Below the pieces are notes generated by a model, which did no database searches, had not been told where the DNA came from, and saw only the letters and a list, made by a program, of their open reading frames with translations. The position numbers were made by a program, and so were the translations under genes. Positions 33,505-45,580 of a DNA stretch of 64,000 nt are shown here, one piece after another; the first letter of the stretch is position 1; every line of letters begins with the position of its first letter. The stretch comes from Asaia astilbis JCM 15831 (GTDB lineage: Bacteria > Pseudomonadota > Alphaproteobacteria > Acetobacterales > Acetobacteraceae): NCBI RefSeq assembly GCF_000613845.1, contig NZ_BAJT01000003.1:157237-221236 (forward strand). The letters run 5' to 3'.

Positions 33505-35074
33505 ATGATCATGGGAAGCCGGGATCGTTTTTCGCTCAAGCTTCTTGGGGCGGCGGCGACGTCACTGTCCCTTTTGGTCGAGCCTTCAGAGAGCGTCGCC
33601 GATAGTCGAAAAGACTGGAGACCTCTGGCGCCTCAGGCACGCTCCCTGTCAGGCTTAATCCGGCTCCTGACCCTCTCTCCCAGACACGTGCACCAGCAGA
33701 GCCTGCCGTCAGTGCCTATCCGGCTCCGGCGGCGGGTGATGGCGTAACGACGGCCGGATATAATCTTTCTCGCTGGGCGGAGGACTGGACGATGATGCGC
33801 GAGGCAAAAAAGCGTCGCGACGTCCTCGATCGTCTCAAATTCATCCCGCTCAATGCCAGGCAGACGATCTATCTGACGTTCTCCGGCGAGATGAGGCTGC
33901 GTCTCAATCAGACCAGTAATCCCAATCTCGGGAAAGGCCCGTTACAACGGCAGGAGATCATGCGTCTTGTGGGCGGGGCCGATTTGCACATCACCCGATA
34001 TTTTCGTGCCTTCGGCGAGCTCGCCCATGGTGGCATATCGGGGCCGAATATCGGGGTGCCGACCGCGGCGATGCGGAATAAACTGTTTCTCCAGCAGTAT
34101 TTTGCTGAGGCGGATGCGCCATTCTCGTCGCTGAATGCCGGAGTTCGCTATGGACGTCAGGAATTCACCGATGGCGCCAATCTCATGACATCGCAGCGCG
34201 ATAACAACACGCTGCGTTTTGTGTTGAACGGGACCCGTTTCTGGCTGCGCGGTAAAAAGCTCAGAGGCGATTTCTTCGATTTTCATTACACACGTCTCGG
34301 CCATGGGGGCGCCCGTGACGATGTGATCGATCGCGGAATCAGGTTTTCAGGCGGAACGGCCGGACTTGTTATCCCCCACAGCTTTCTGGGGAAATCGAAG
34401 CTTTATCTCGATCCGTTTGTCTGGCGTCTGCGTAACCGTCGTGCCGTCTGGGGAACCGGACAGGCACGGGAAGAGAGAGTGTATTACGGGGCACGGCTTT
34501 GGGGGGACGTTGATCGTCTGACGATCGACTGGGTGGCCAATTATCAGAGTGGTCACTATGAAAATCGCCGGATCGAAGCCTTTCAGGTTTTTATGGCGCA
34601 GACCTACCGCCTCGGGGCGGCTCGTACGGCGCCGCGCATTGGCGTGCATGTTGACTATGCCAGTGGCGGCGGGGCTTTCGGAAAAGGCACGCTCCGGAAC
34701 GCCACAGTACCTTTTGGCAATAACATCTATTACAGCTACCAGCTCTTTCTCACCCCGACCAACCTGATGGCGTTGGCGCCTAATGTGACAATCTCACCGA
34801 TCGAGAGCGTACGACTGACCTTTGAGCATCAGTTTGCCTGGCGTGCGAGCCTGACGGATGCCGTGTATCGCGCGAATGGGACAGCATTTTCCGGTAGCCA
34901 GAGTACTCATGCACGCCGCGTCGCCCAGTCGACGCGCGCCCAAGCCGTCTGGACCTGACGAGACGGCTGAGTTTTACGGGGCGTTACGAGCATCTTCAGG
35001 CGGGACCTGCGTTGACACGAGCAGGGTGTACGAGCTCGGATTTTCTCGCAGGCTGGGCCAATTACCGCTTCTGA
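33505..35074 (+). CDS. Alginate-export-family outer-membrane porin (two frameshifts)
   Basis: This outer-membrane beta-barrel belongs to the alginate export (AlgE-like) group, often found in acetic acid bacteria beside transporters. A signal peptide begins at 33505 (MIMGSRDRFSLKLLG). A Pro/Ala-rich linker and NLSRWAEDWTMMRE lead into barrel strands such as YLTFSGEMRLRL, NAGVRYGRQEFTDG and RFVLNGTRFWLRGKKLRGDFF. Frame breaks near 33650 and 34952 are resolved by one base each. The last segment ends in AGWANYRF, with the typical C-terminal aromatic, at 35074. It lies 20 bp after dctA, and a shared uptake role is possible. Confidence 0.8.
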
Positions 35075-35139
35075 CCAGAGGCCTCCTCGCGACTTACGCT
35101 CCGTTAGAGAGCTGTGTAAGCCGCGAGAGGTCAGCGCGC

Positions 35140-35544
35140 TCAGGCGCGCAAGCCGAGACGTGACTGATAGGTGGCAGGAAAGAGCGAGAGCGCCTTCAGC
35201 CAAGGGGTCGTGTCGGAATCATCGGCGAGCGACACGGAATCCACCCCGCAGGTCCGCAGAAACTGGGCCTGATCTGCAATCAGATGGCCTTCTGCACGGA
35301 TCTCTCCCGCAAAACCGAAATATTCCCGCAAGGCGCGGGCCTGCGTGAAGCCGCGACCGTCACGGAAGATCGGAAAGGTGACGATGATGAGATCGAGATG
35401 ATCCAACGCCGTACCGAGCGTCTCAACGTCAAAGTCCGGTGTCAGGCGGATGGCGCGGGTAGCTTCTGACATCTCCGCCACGGGCACGACATCGAGGCTC
35501 GCCGGGGCGGGATGGCGAACCGGCGCGAGGTCAAACTGTTTCAT
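35140..35544 (-). CDS. DUF934 protein of the sulfite-reduction operon
   Basis: DUF934 proteins (about 130 aa) are almost always encoded beside assimilatory sulfite reductase and are thought to help electron transfer or assembly; their biochemical role is unproven. Here SFPIFRDGRGF-type sequence (ITVFPIFRDGRGFTQARALR region) and GEIRAEGHLIADQAQFLRTCG match the family. The start lies inside the end of cysI (14-bp overlap), so it is translationally coupled. The last residues at 35140 end the operon in this window, and cysH is not seen. Confidence 0.88.
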   Translation of the reverse strand: MKQFDLAPVRHPAPASLDVVPVAEMSEATRAIRLTPDFDVETLGTALDHLDLIIVTFPIFRDGRGFTQARALREYFGFAGEIRAEGHLIADQAQFLRTCGVDSVSLADDSDTTPWLKALSLFPATYQSRLGLRA

Positions 35545-37201
35545 ATGCCGCTTCCTTGAAGGGGGCGTCGCCGAGACGCGTCAAGGTGTCGAGGAACTGC
35601 TCGCCCTTTTCGCGCACACTCAAAAAGCGATCGACAATGCGTGCAATCGCATCGACCATGTCGTCTTCGGGCAGGGCCGCACCGAGGATATCACCCGTAC
35701 GTGAGTGATCGTCGTCACGCCCGCCTAAAGTGATCTGGAAGAACTCTTCTCCCCGCTTATCCACGCCGAGCAGACCGATGTGCCCGACATGATGATGGCC
35801 GCAGGCATTGATGCAGCCGGAGATATTGATTCGTAACTTGCCGATCTCTTCCTGAAGCGCATTATCGGCAAAGCGGGCGCTGAGCTTTTGGGCAATCGGG
35901 ATCGAGCGCGAATTGGCGAGAGCGCAGTAATCGAGGCCGGGGCAGGCGACGATATCGCCAATCAACTCGTGATTGGCATCGCCCAGACCGATATCCGTCA
36001 AAGCCTGCCAGAGCTCCACAAGGCGATCCTGCGGGACATGGGCCAGCACGACATTCTGCAGATGGGTGATCCGCAATTCGCCGAAAGAGAACTGATCGGC
36101 CAGATCGGCCAGTCGCTCAAGCTGATCCGAGGTGGCATCTCCTGGAATGCCGCCCGCGGGCTTGATCGAGACGGTCACGACGATGCGACCCGGCGCGAAA
36201 TGCGGGTGGGTGTTGCTCCGTACCCAGCGATCGAACTCGACATTGCCGCGTCGGTCCTGAAGCAGCTTGCTTTCTGCTTCGGGCGACGCAGTGAGATCCG
36301 GAGCCGCAAAACGCGCCTTGATGGCCGCCACCGTTTCCGGGGCGAGGCGGTAATGGTCCGGGTTCATGCGCGATAATTCGTGCTCGACGGCCTTGCGGTA
36401 GCCGTCAATTCCGAGAGCCTGAACGAGAATCTTGATACGGGCCTTGTAGATATTATCGCGCCGGCCATAGGCATTATAGACGCGCAGCACGGCTTCGAGC
36501 GTCATCAGCAGGTCTGATTCTGGCACGGCATCGAAGAGTTCGTGTCCAACGAGAGGCGTGCGACCCAGCCCGCCGCCGACAAAGATCCGGAAAAGGGGAC
36601 CGTTCTCGCCGGGACGCGCAATGATGCCGATATCGTGAAAGCGCGCCGCCACACGGTCCTGCGGGCTGCCCGAGATTGCGATCTTGAACTTGCGCGGCAG
36701 GAAGGTGAATTCCGGATGCAACGTCGACCACTGGCGGAGGATTTCAGCGTGAACGCGCGGGTCCATCAATTCGTCGGCAGCCGCACCGGCGAACTGGTCG
36801 CAGGTGACGTTGCGAATGCAATTGCCGCTGGTCTGGATGGCATGCATGTCCACATCGGCCAGCTGGCGCAGGATTTCTGGCGTTTCCTCGAGCTTGATCC
36901 AGTTGAACTGGATGTTCTGACGCGTGGTGAAGTGGCCGTAATCGCGGTCATAACGTCGTGCGATGTGACCGAGCTTGCGCATCTGACGTGAGTCGAGAAC
37001 GCCGTAGGGAATGGCCACGCGCAGCATATAGGCGTGCAACTGCAGATAGAGGCCGTTCATCAGACGAAGGGGCTTGAATTCGTCCTCGGTCAGTTCACCG
37101 TCGAGGCGTCGCTGGACCTGCCCTTCGAATTCGGTGATGCGCGAGGCCAGAAACTCGCGATCTGCCGTCTGGTATTGGTAGAGACCGACAGGCGCATTCA
37201 T
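35531..37201 (-). CDS. cysI: Siroheme nitrite/sulfite reductase, probable CysI
   Basis: This enzyme reduces sulfite to sulfide (six electrons) using siroheme and a 4Fe-4S cluster. The 556-aa protein has two ferredoxin-like half-domains (HFTTRQNIQFNWI near residue 90; FGELRITHLQNVV near 385). The four cluster cysteines are visible in CPGLDYC and ISGCINACGHHH. The flanking DUF2849 and DUF934 genes point to sulfite rather than nitrite. It overlaps both neighbours (ATGA upstream, 14 bp downstream). No siroheme synthase gene is adjacent. Confidence 0.92.
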   Translation of the reverse strand: MNAPVGLYQYQTADREFLASRITEFEGQVQRRLDGELTEDEFKPLRLMNGLYLQLHAYMLRVAIPYGVLDSRQMRKLGHIARRYDRDYGHFTTRQNIQFNWIKLEETPEILRQLADVDMHAIQTSGNCIRNVTCDQFAGAAADELMDPRVHAEILRQWSTLHPEFTFLPRKFKIAISGSPQDRVAARFHDIGIIARPGENGPLFRIFVGGGLGRTPLVGHELFDAVPESDLLMTLEAVLRVYNAYGRRDNIYKARIKILVQALGIDGYRKAVEHELSRMNPDHYRLAPETVAAIKARFAAPDLTASPEAESKLLQDRRGNVEFDRWVRSNTHPHFAPGRIVVTVSIKPAGGIPGDATSDQLERLADLADQFSFGELRITHLQNVVLAHVPQDRLVELWQALTDIGLGDANHELIGDIVACPGLDYCALANSRSIPIAQKLSARFADNALQEEIGKLRINISGCINACGHHHVGHIGLLGVDKRGEEFFQITLGGRDDDHSRTGDILGAALPEDDMVDAIARIVDRFLSVREKGEQFLDTLTRLGDAPFKEAAYETV

Positions 37202-37513
37202 GCGTCTAACTCCGTGGCAAATTGCGGGTGAACCGTGGGACCGAAAGCCCGGATACGCTCTCTCACGCTCACAGGCGCGACCGGCGGCCCAGGGAGCACG
37301 ACCACCTCATAGACCCCGACGACACCGTCTTTCTGCTGATTTTGTGGCAGTTTCGAGCACCGATTCGTAGTCTTCAGGCGAGAGGACAGCGGCGTGAGCA
37401 ATCGAACGCTGCCACGTACCATCGGCAGCGCGCCAGACGATCAGCCCATCGAGCAATCGGTTGGCCGTTAGCACCAGTGCTTCACCAGCGCCTATGCGTA
37501 TCGCCCGTTTCAT
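37198..37513 (-). CDS. DUF2849 protein (frameshifted)
   Basis: DUF2849 is a small family found upstream of cysI in alphaproteobacteria. The protein starts MKRAIRIGAGEALVLTANRLLDGLIVW. A frame break near 37345, best explained by one extra A in an A4 run, joins it to NQQKDGVVGVYEVVVLPG and a stop overlapping the cysI ATG. The corrected length is about 104 aa. Its role in sulfite reduction is unknown. A candidate operator lies 34 bp upstream. Confidence 0.8.
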
Positions 37514-37546
37514 CCGTTATCCCGCCTCGTTTAAGCTATTCACCGC

Positions 37547-37566
37547 GTGGATTATAAACTATCCAC
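37547..37566. promoter_or_regulatory. Inverted repeat upstream of the cysI operon
   Basis: GTGGAT (37547-37552) and ATCCAC (37561-37566) are perfect arms around an AT-rich 8-nt spacer. It lies between the divergent DUF2849-cysI operon and the flavin reductase gene, in the most AT-rich part of the spacer, so an operator for one or both is plausible. The regulator is unknown. Confidence 0.4.
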
Positions 37567-37712
37567 GATGATCGTGTGTTTATATCACAGGAAACCGAGT
37601 CAGGAGCAAGGCGTCAAAGCGCGTCTGGCTTTGGTAAATTATGCGTTCACCTCTTGTCGCAAGGGGAAAATGCCGCATACCGGTGCCTTCAAACCTCTGT
37701 GGAGCTGAAACG

Positions 37713-38205
37713 ATGCAGGATCGCTCACCCCTGTCGAAAGAAATTTTTCGTGATGCCATGGCTCGCCTGGCGAGTGCCGTGACGATTATCACGACGGATG
37801 GTGAAAACGGGCGCCACGGATTTACGGCCTCTGCCGTGTGTAGTGTTTCGGACGATCCTGCGACGCTGCTCGTCTGCGTGAATCGTTCGGCATCGACCAT
37901 GCGCATCTCGTGACCCACGGTCTGCTGGCCATCAACATTCTAGCCCATGAGCAGGAAGCCTTGTCCTCCCTGTTCGGCAGCTCCCGATATGACATGGAGG
38001 CCCGCTTCAATGCCGGGACATGGCGTAAAGGTGAGATCGGTATGCCGATCCTCGAAGGGGCGCTGGTCTCACTTGAATGCCGGATCAGCCTGACGCAGGA
38101 AATCGGCACGCACAGCGTCTTCTTCGTGGAGCCGCTTTGCGCCGAATTCACCCGGCAGGAGACGTCGGGTCTCGTCTGGTTCGATCGCGCTATCGCCGGG
38201 CCTGA
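37713..38205 (+). CDS. Flavin reductase family protein (two frameshifts)
   Basis: Family members (RutF/HpaC-like) reduce FMN or FAD with NAD(P)H for partner monooxygenases. The start at 37713 ([28 protein letters not shown]) has a GGAG site. [27 protein letters not shown] is the flavin-binding core. One base is missing near 37901, and a second break near 38190 restores the typical WFDRAYRRA ending at 38205. The corrected length is about 164 aa. No partner monooxygenase is nearby, and divergence from cysI leaves open a link to sulfur metabolism. Confidence 0.82.
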
Positions 38206-38232
38206 CAGCGCGCCTAGGGCACTCGCGCCCGG

Positions 38233-39426
38233 TCAGACATGGTCGAGGAGAGCCTCGATCGTGTCGATCTGGAAGGCTTTCTGAATGAGGCTGCGCCCTG
38301 TCATCAGCGCGCGCCTTCTGGCTTCGATCTCGCCAGCACGGTCTTGTGCCGCCTCGTAATCGGCAATCTGGGCAAATCCGATTGTCCGGCGGATCATTTC
38401 CAGACCGGCAAAGCCTACAGCATCATGCATGACTTGCTGGAAGAACCGGGTGCGTTCTGTCCCACAGCTGGCGGGCTGGGTGAGTGATCCTAGGTCGCCT
38501 TGTGCGCCGCCATGCTCCCAGCGTTCAAGATAGGCACGTCTGAAGCTTGCCCAGAGAAGGGCGATTTCATCGCGCATCCAGTCCTCATGTCCGGTTTGTG
38601 CGTAGCCATTCATGACGAGATTGGCGATGAACATACCGAGATCGAACCCGATCGGGCCGTAAACGGCGAATTCTCCATCGATGACGCGCACATCGTCGCC
38701 GCTGATCATGATTGAGCCGGTATGCAGATCGCCATGCAAAAGCGCCTGACTGCTCGAGAGAAAACGCTCCTGCATCCGCTCCACGGCAGTGTGGAGCACT
38801 GCGTCTTCCTGAAGCGCGGTGACGAGGTCGTCCAGCTCGGGAGAGAGCCAGTGATTACGGGAGCACGCGCTGCGATAGGGATCGGTCAGAACGAGATCGA
38901 CCGTGATGCGCGTCAAAGCCAGATTGCGCGAGAACTTGTCGCGCAGGGCGTAGACATCTTCAAAGGCGAGGGCACGCCATGACGTCGCATAGGCGGCATG
39001 GCCGACAAATTCACCGATCCGGGCAGCAAAACCCGCAGGGGCGACGCCGCTCACAAGGGCTGAGCGGAGCACCTGATGGCTGCCGAGATTTTCCATGACG
39101 ATGAGAAAGAGCCCCTCATCGAGATGATAGAGCTCGGAAATCTGATGCCCAACCGCGGGGCTGACGGCCTGCATCCAGCGGGCCTCGAAGAGAGTGCGCT
39201 CGAGCGGCATGGCCCAGTTTGGATCGACGCGGACATAGGGCAGTGACTGCTTGCAGCAGACGCTACCGGCCGGGCCTGTCACGATGAAAACCGTGTTCAG
39301 ATTGCCGTCGCTGACTTCACGCGCTATCCAGTCTGCGGCTTTTCCGCCGAGCCGTGCCGTCAGATCTGGCAGGGTTGCAAGATGGTCGATGAGCAGGGAG
39401 GCGGAGAGGGGGCGGTAGGCACTCAT
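38233..39426 (-). CDS. mtnK: S-methyl-5-thioribose kinase
   Basis: MtnK phosphorylates methylthioribose in methionine salvage. The start at 39426 (MSAYRPLSASLLIDHL) overlaps the NUDIX stop. DGNLNTVFIV, KQSLPYVR, HGDLHTGSIMI (catalytic loop) and IDGEFAVYGPIGFDLGMF match this kinase family. The last motif is the DxE variant that separates MtnK from aminoglycoside kinases. The 397-aa gene is intact. mtnA and other salvage genes are absent nearby; its partners here are a NUDIX hydrolase and an aldo/keto reductase. Confidence 0.88.
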   Translation of the reverse strand: MSAYRPLSASLLIDHLATLPDLTARLGGKAADWIAREVSDGNLNTVFIVTGPAGSVCCKQSLPYVRVDPNWAMPLERTLFEARWMQAVSPAVGHQISELYHLDEGLFLIVMENLGSHQVLRSALVSGVAPAGFAARIGEFVGHAAYATSWRALAFEDVYALRDKFSRNLALTRITVDLVLTDPYRSACSRNHWLSPELDDLVTALQEDAVLHTAVERMQERFLSSSQALLHGDLHTGSIMISGDDVRVIDGEFAVYGPIGFDLGMFIANLVMNGYAQTGHEDWMRDEIALLWASFRRAYLERWEHGGAQGDLGSLTQPASCGTERTRFFQQVMHDAVGFAGLEMIRRTIGFAQIADYEAAQDRAGEIEARRRALMTGRSLIQKAFQIDTIEALLDHV

Positions 39427-40125
39427 GGGGCAAGGCGCTCCAGCAGGGCGCGCGTCGTCGGCAGGACCTGCGAAGTGAGAGGGGCGATCTCGTGCCACGC
39501 ATGGCATTCGAGCGCGTCATATTCGTCATTGGCCTTGGCCTGCCAGCCTGCACGGATCGCGTCGAAGCTCAGCTCGGTGCGAATGGCGAAACCGAGGTCG
39601 ATGATATGGGTGGTGTCATGCTCGCAGGCGAGGAGAGGGTCGGTTAGTATCACGTCGTGGCTAAGTCCGACTTCCTCGTCCAGTTCAGCCAAAAGCTGTT
39701 CCGGCAGATTCACCGTGTCGCTCGCTTCACGCGCCTCGACGCTCCCCGCCGGGACGCCCTGCCAGAACCCGCAGATAGAGCGAGGCAGGATTGCGCCGTC
39801 CCAGAACCACCCCTTCAGGGCAGATCAGTAACCCTGTCACGGCGAGAGAGCGGAGTTTCAGTCGGGCTGCTAATTCGGGCGACCGCATCTGAGCCAGAAC
39901 CCAGCGATACTCGCACCAAAACCCGGATATGGCGTCAGGCTTGAGGTCGGAGACACAAAAAACCCGACCGTTATAGAGTTTCGGATGGTGTCGGCGGGTG
40001 TCCCGCCAGACGGAGTCGATTCCCTCTAGAAGAGCGGAGTCTTCAAGCTCCGGTGCGGGATGGCAGGAGACGATCAGGCGCTGAGAAAGCGTCGTGAGCT
40101 GCCAGTTCTGCTGCGACGGGTTCAT
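39423..40125 (-). CDS. NUDIX hydrolase-like protein (frameshifted)
   Basis: NUDIX enzymes cleave nucleoside diphosphates linked to other groups. The first frame ends RNPASLYLRVLAG; removing one C from a CCC run near 39745 joins it to RPAGSVEAREASDTVNLPEQLLAELDEEVGL. This is a degenerate NUDIX box: E-x-x-E-E-x-G is kept but the usual Arg before it is Ala. The corrected protein is about 233 aa with an unusually long N-terminal domain. Overlaps of 4 bp with mtnK and the aldo/keto reductase gene make a tight three-gene operon. The substrate is unknown. Confidence 0.72.
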
Positions 40126-41102
40126 GAGCTTGCGTCATGTGCCTGGAGGATGCTGTCGAGTTCGGAAAAGACAGCGTCGCTGAGGGTATCGTCGCAGGAG
40201 CGCGCGTTGGCCTGCACCTGAGCTTCGGACGTGGCTCCGGCGATGACGCTTCCAACCTGCTGGTGTCTGAGAAGCCACCCGAAAGCCAGATCTGTAAGGC
40301 TGGCATTATGACGCTCGGCGAGTGCAGTCAGCGTCTTGATGAAAACCCAGACAGTAGGGCTGCGATATTGCTCCTGAAGATAGGTCCAGGCGGCAAGGCG
40401 TGACCCTTCGGGCGGTGGTGCGTCTTGGAGATATTTGCCGGTCAGCATGCCCGAGGCCAGGGGGAAATAGGGCAGCAGACCAAGACCGAAATGGGTCAGC
40501 GCGGGCAGAAGATCGTTTTGTGCCTTGCGTTCGAGAAGCGAGAACTCGTCCTGACAGGAAATGATTCCAGAAAATCCCTCGCGTTTCGCAATATGGCAGG
40601 CATCGGCGACCTGCCACGCAGGCAGGTTGGAGACGCCAGCGTAGCGGATCTTTCCTGCGCGGATAAGATCGTCAAAAGCGCGGAGCGTTTCCTCCAGCGG
40701 CGTCTGTGGATCGGGGAAATGCAGCTGATAAAGATCGATCCAGTCGGTCTTCAGGCGGCTCAGACTCGCATCGACGGCTTGCATGATATAGCGGCGAGAC
40801 CCGCCGGAGGTGAGCCCCGCCTCATCGGCGCCACCTGCGAGATTCATACCGAATTTGGTCGCGATCACGGCTTTGCTGCGCCGGGTCGCAAGGGCCGCAC
40901 CAAGGGCTTCTTCAGAGGCGCCTGCATAGGTGTCGCGTCGCCCGTAGACATCGGCAACGTCGAAAAAGGTAACGCCCAGATCGAGCGCGGCATCGACAAG
41001 GCGGTGGGATTGCTGCGCGTCTATGCGACCGCCCAGATTATTACAGCCCAGCCCAAGTTCTGAAACGATCAGGCCAGACTGCCCGAGAGAGCGATAGCGC
41101 AT
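40122..41102 (-). CDS. Aldo/keto reductase
   Basis: This is a cytosolic NADPH-dependent aldehyde or ketone reductase with the (alpha/beta)8 fold. The start at 41102 (MRYRSLGQSGLIVSELGLGCNNLG) is preferred over one five codons upstream. Catalytic residues fall in FFDVADVYG (Asp, Tyr), VIATKFG (Lys) and YQLHFPDP (His). GVSNLPAWQV and the C-terminal GSVIAGATSEAQVQAN (cofactor) complete it. The 326-aa protein is the first gene of the operon with NUDIX and mtnK. Its physiological substrate is not apparent. Confidence 0.92.
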   Translation of the reverse strand: MRYRSLGQSGLIVSELGLGCNNLGGRIDAQQSHRLVDAALDLGVTFFDVADVYGRRDTYAGASEEALGAALATRRSKAVIATKFGMNLAGGADEAGLTSGGSRRYIMQAVDASLSRLKTDWIDLYQLHFPDPQTPLEETLRAFDDLIRAGKIRYAGVSNLPAWQVADACHIAKREGFSGIISCQDEFSLLERKAQNDLLPALTHFGLGLLPYFPLASGMLTGKYLQDAPPPEGSRLAAWTYLQEQYRSPTVWVFIKTLTALAERHNASLTDLAFGWLLRHQQVGSVIAGATSEAQVQANARSCDDTLSDAVFSELDSILQAHDASS

Positions 41103-41178
41103 AGCCGCCTCCTTCAATAGGGACGCAAGTCTAGTTCAGTAAAGACGAGACGCAAGTATCAAGCGTGCTTCAGGTCGA

Positions 41179-42060
41179 CTAGGGGAGCAATAATCTTACT
41201 GAAACGGGGCAGTGATCCGACAAAGTGAAGCTGGCATCTTCCGGCGGGTAGACGAGAACGCGCAGACTGTCCTTGACCAACCAGTCTCGTGCAGCTCCGC
41301 CAATCAGCAGGTGATCGATAAAGTAATTCCCGTCCTCGCAGGGGCTGGCATATCCTGCGGTTGTCAGGACCGGGGCCGTTCCGTCGATCATCCGCATGAA
41401 ATAGGGATCGCGAAGAGTGAAGCGGCGATTGAAATCTCCGAGCACGACATAGGCGTCTCCCTCATCTTCCCGCTCCGCAATCCAGTTCGAGATCAGGTCG
41501 ATCTGATCGCGGAGGATCGGGCAGGAGTAGCCTTTCTCCGACCAGCGGCGGAACCAGCATCCGGATTTGAGGTGGACGATCAGCAGATGCAGGACATGTT
41601 TGCCGTTGCTCACCGTTAGATCGAGGCCCGGTCTCAGGGGATGTCCGCCGCGATAAGGAGAACGGTCGAACTCCGGAAGCTCTTCATGAGTCACGACGTG
41701 CCAGGGCGCGCGTAGAGCGACGCCCAGATTCTGCACGATGGGCGCTTTGCTCATGACGAGCTTAGTGTCGGGTGAGGGGAAGAGACGCCTCAAGGCGGCC
41801 TCGTCGCTGACTTCCTGAACGGCGACAATATCGGCATCGAGACGATAGGCGGTTTTTCTGAGAGCGGACCAGTCAGGTGCCGAGCGATGGGGGATGTTTA
41901 CGGGCAGGCCCGGTGCTGACGCGGGGAGCTGCGTCAGCCAGTCAAGATTCCAGGTGGCAATCTTGAGGGAAGCGGCTTCCGCTGTCCGGGACAGGCCCCA
42001 GACAGCAAGAAGCAGAAGGCAGAGACGATCAGACCGTAACGCCAAGATCGCCGAGAACAT
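41179..42060 (-). CDS. Exported endonuclease/exonuclease/phosphatase family protein
   Basis: This DNase I-like fold hydrolase acts on phosphodiesters of nucleic acids, phospholipids or small molecules. The start at 42060 (MFSAILALRSDRLCLLLLAVWGLSRTAEA) gives a signal peptide, implying periplasmic or extracellular action. IATWNLDWL (metal), VAVQEV (catalytic Glu), HLLIVHLKSG, VVLGDFNR and the terminal LSDHCPV are the family motifs. This start overlaps the carbonic anhydrase end by 32 bp; a TTG slightly downstream would shorten the signal. The substrate is unknown. Confidence 0.82.
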   Translation of the reverse strand: MFSAILALRSDRLCLLLLAVWGLSRTAEAASLKIATWNLDWLTQLPASAPGLPVNIPHRSAPDWSALRKTAYRLDADIVAVQEVSDEAALRRLFPSPDTKLVMSKAPIVQNLGVALRAPWHVVTHEELPEFDRSPYRGGHPLRPGLDLTVSNGKHVLHLLIVHLKSGCWFRRWSEKGYSCPILRDQIDLISNWIAEREDEGDAYVVLGDFNRRFTLRDPYFMRMIDGTAPVLTTAGYASPCEDGNYFIDHLLIGGAARDWLVKDSLRVLVYPPEDASFTLSDHCPVSVRLLLP

Positions 42061-42703
42061 CGCGAACCGTGCGTTCTTTGCGGGTCTGCTCGTCAATAAC
42101 GACGACCTGACCGGTGCCGATATCGTAGAACCAGCCCTGCAGTGCGATTTCACCAGCGGCCAATGCGCCGACGACAGCGGGGTGGGTGCGGAGATGGGCC
42201 AGCTGCAACAGCACGTTCTGCTGTGCGAGTTCGCGGACTGTCTCCGGACCAGCGTCCTCCGCCTTGAACGGACCAAGAGCCGCGCGGGCTGCCTCGGCGT
42301 TGCGAAGCCAACGCTGAACTGTCGGCATCGCGTCGAATTTGGGGTTGTTCAGGTCGCACAGGGCGCCCATTGCACCGCAATTCGAGTGGCCACACACAAC
42401 GATGTGCTTCACCTTTAGGACGAGCACAGCGTATTCGATGGCCGAGGAAACGGCACCGAGCATCTCGCCATGAGGCGGAACAATGTTGCCCACATTGCGG
42501 ACAATGAACAGATCACCGGGAGATGTCTGGGTGATCATGCTCGGATTGATGCGGCTATCGGAGCAGGTGATGAACAAGGTGGACGGCGCCTGGCTTTCCG
42601 CAAGGCTCTGGAAAAGCTCGCGGTGCCCTTCATAAACCTCTTCGTCGAAATACTGGACGCCCTTGAGCAGGTCGATCAGGCTGTTTTCGATTGCACTCTT
42701 CAT
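42029..42703 (-). CDS. Beta-class carbonic anhydrase
   Basis: The enzyme interconverts CO2 and bicarbonate in the cytoplasm. Zinc ligands and catalytic residues lie in TCSDSRI (Cys, Asp, Arg) and VVCGHSNCGAMGAL (His, Cys). RNVGNIVPP is also conserved. The start at 42703 (MKSAIENSLIDLLKG) has a GAGGT site; an in-frame ATG at 42754 is possible. The protein is 224 aa, normal for the class. It overlaps the downstream EEP-family gene, suggesting co-transcription. Confidence 0.94.
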   Translation of the reverse strand: MKSAIENSLIDLLKGVQYFDEEVYEGHRELFQSLAESQAPSTLFITCSDSRINPSMITQTSPGDLFIVRNVGNIVPPHGEMLGAVSSAIEYAVLVLKVKHIVVCGHSNCGAMGALCDLNNPKFDAMPTVQRWLRNAEAARAALGPFKAEDAGPETVRELAQQNVLLQLAHLRTHPAVVGALAAGEIALQGWFYDIGTGQVVVIDEQTRKERTVRDVLGDLGVTV

Positions 42704-42840
42704 CGAGACCTCATCTGAAAAAGAGGGTGTGGCTTGCTGTGAGTTTTTTGCCACACCCGGAACTGAGATGACTCCGATGCCGTAGATTTTAAAGGGTGTC
42801 CATGCTATAATCGCAAGGAATATCCTTTGTCATGAAGAGG

Positions 42841-45580
<2,740 letters not shown>

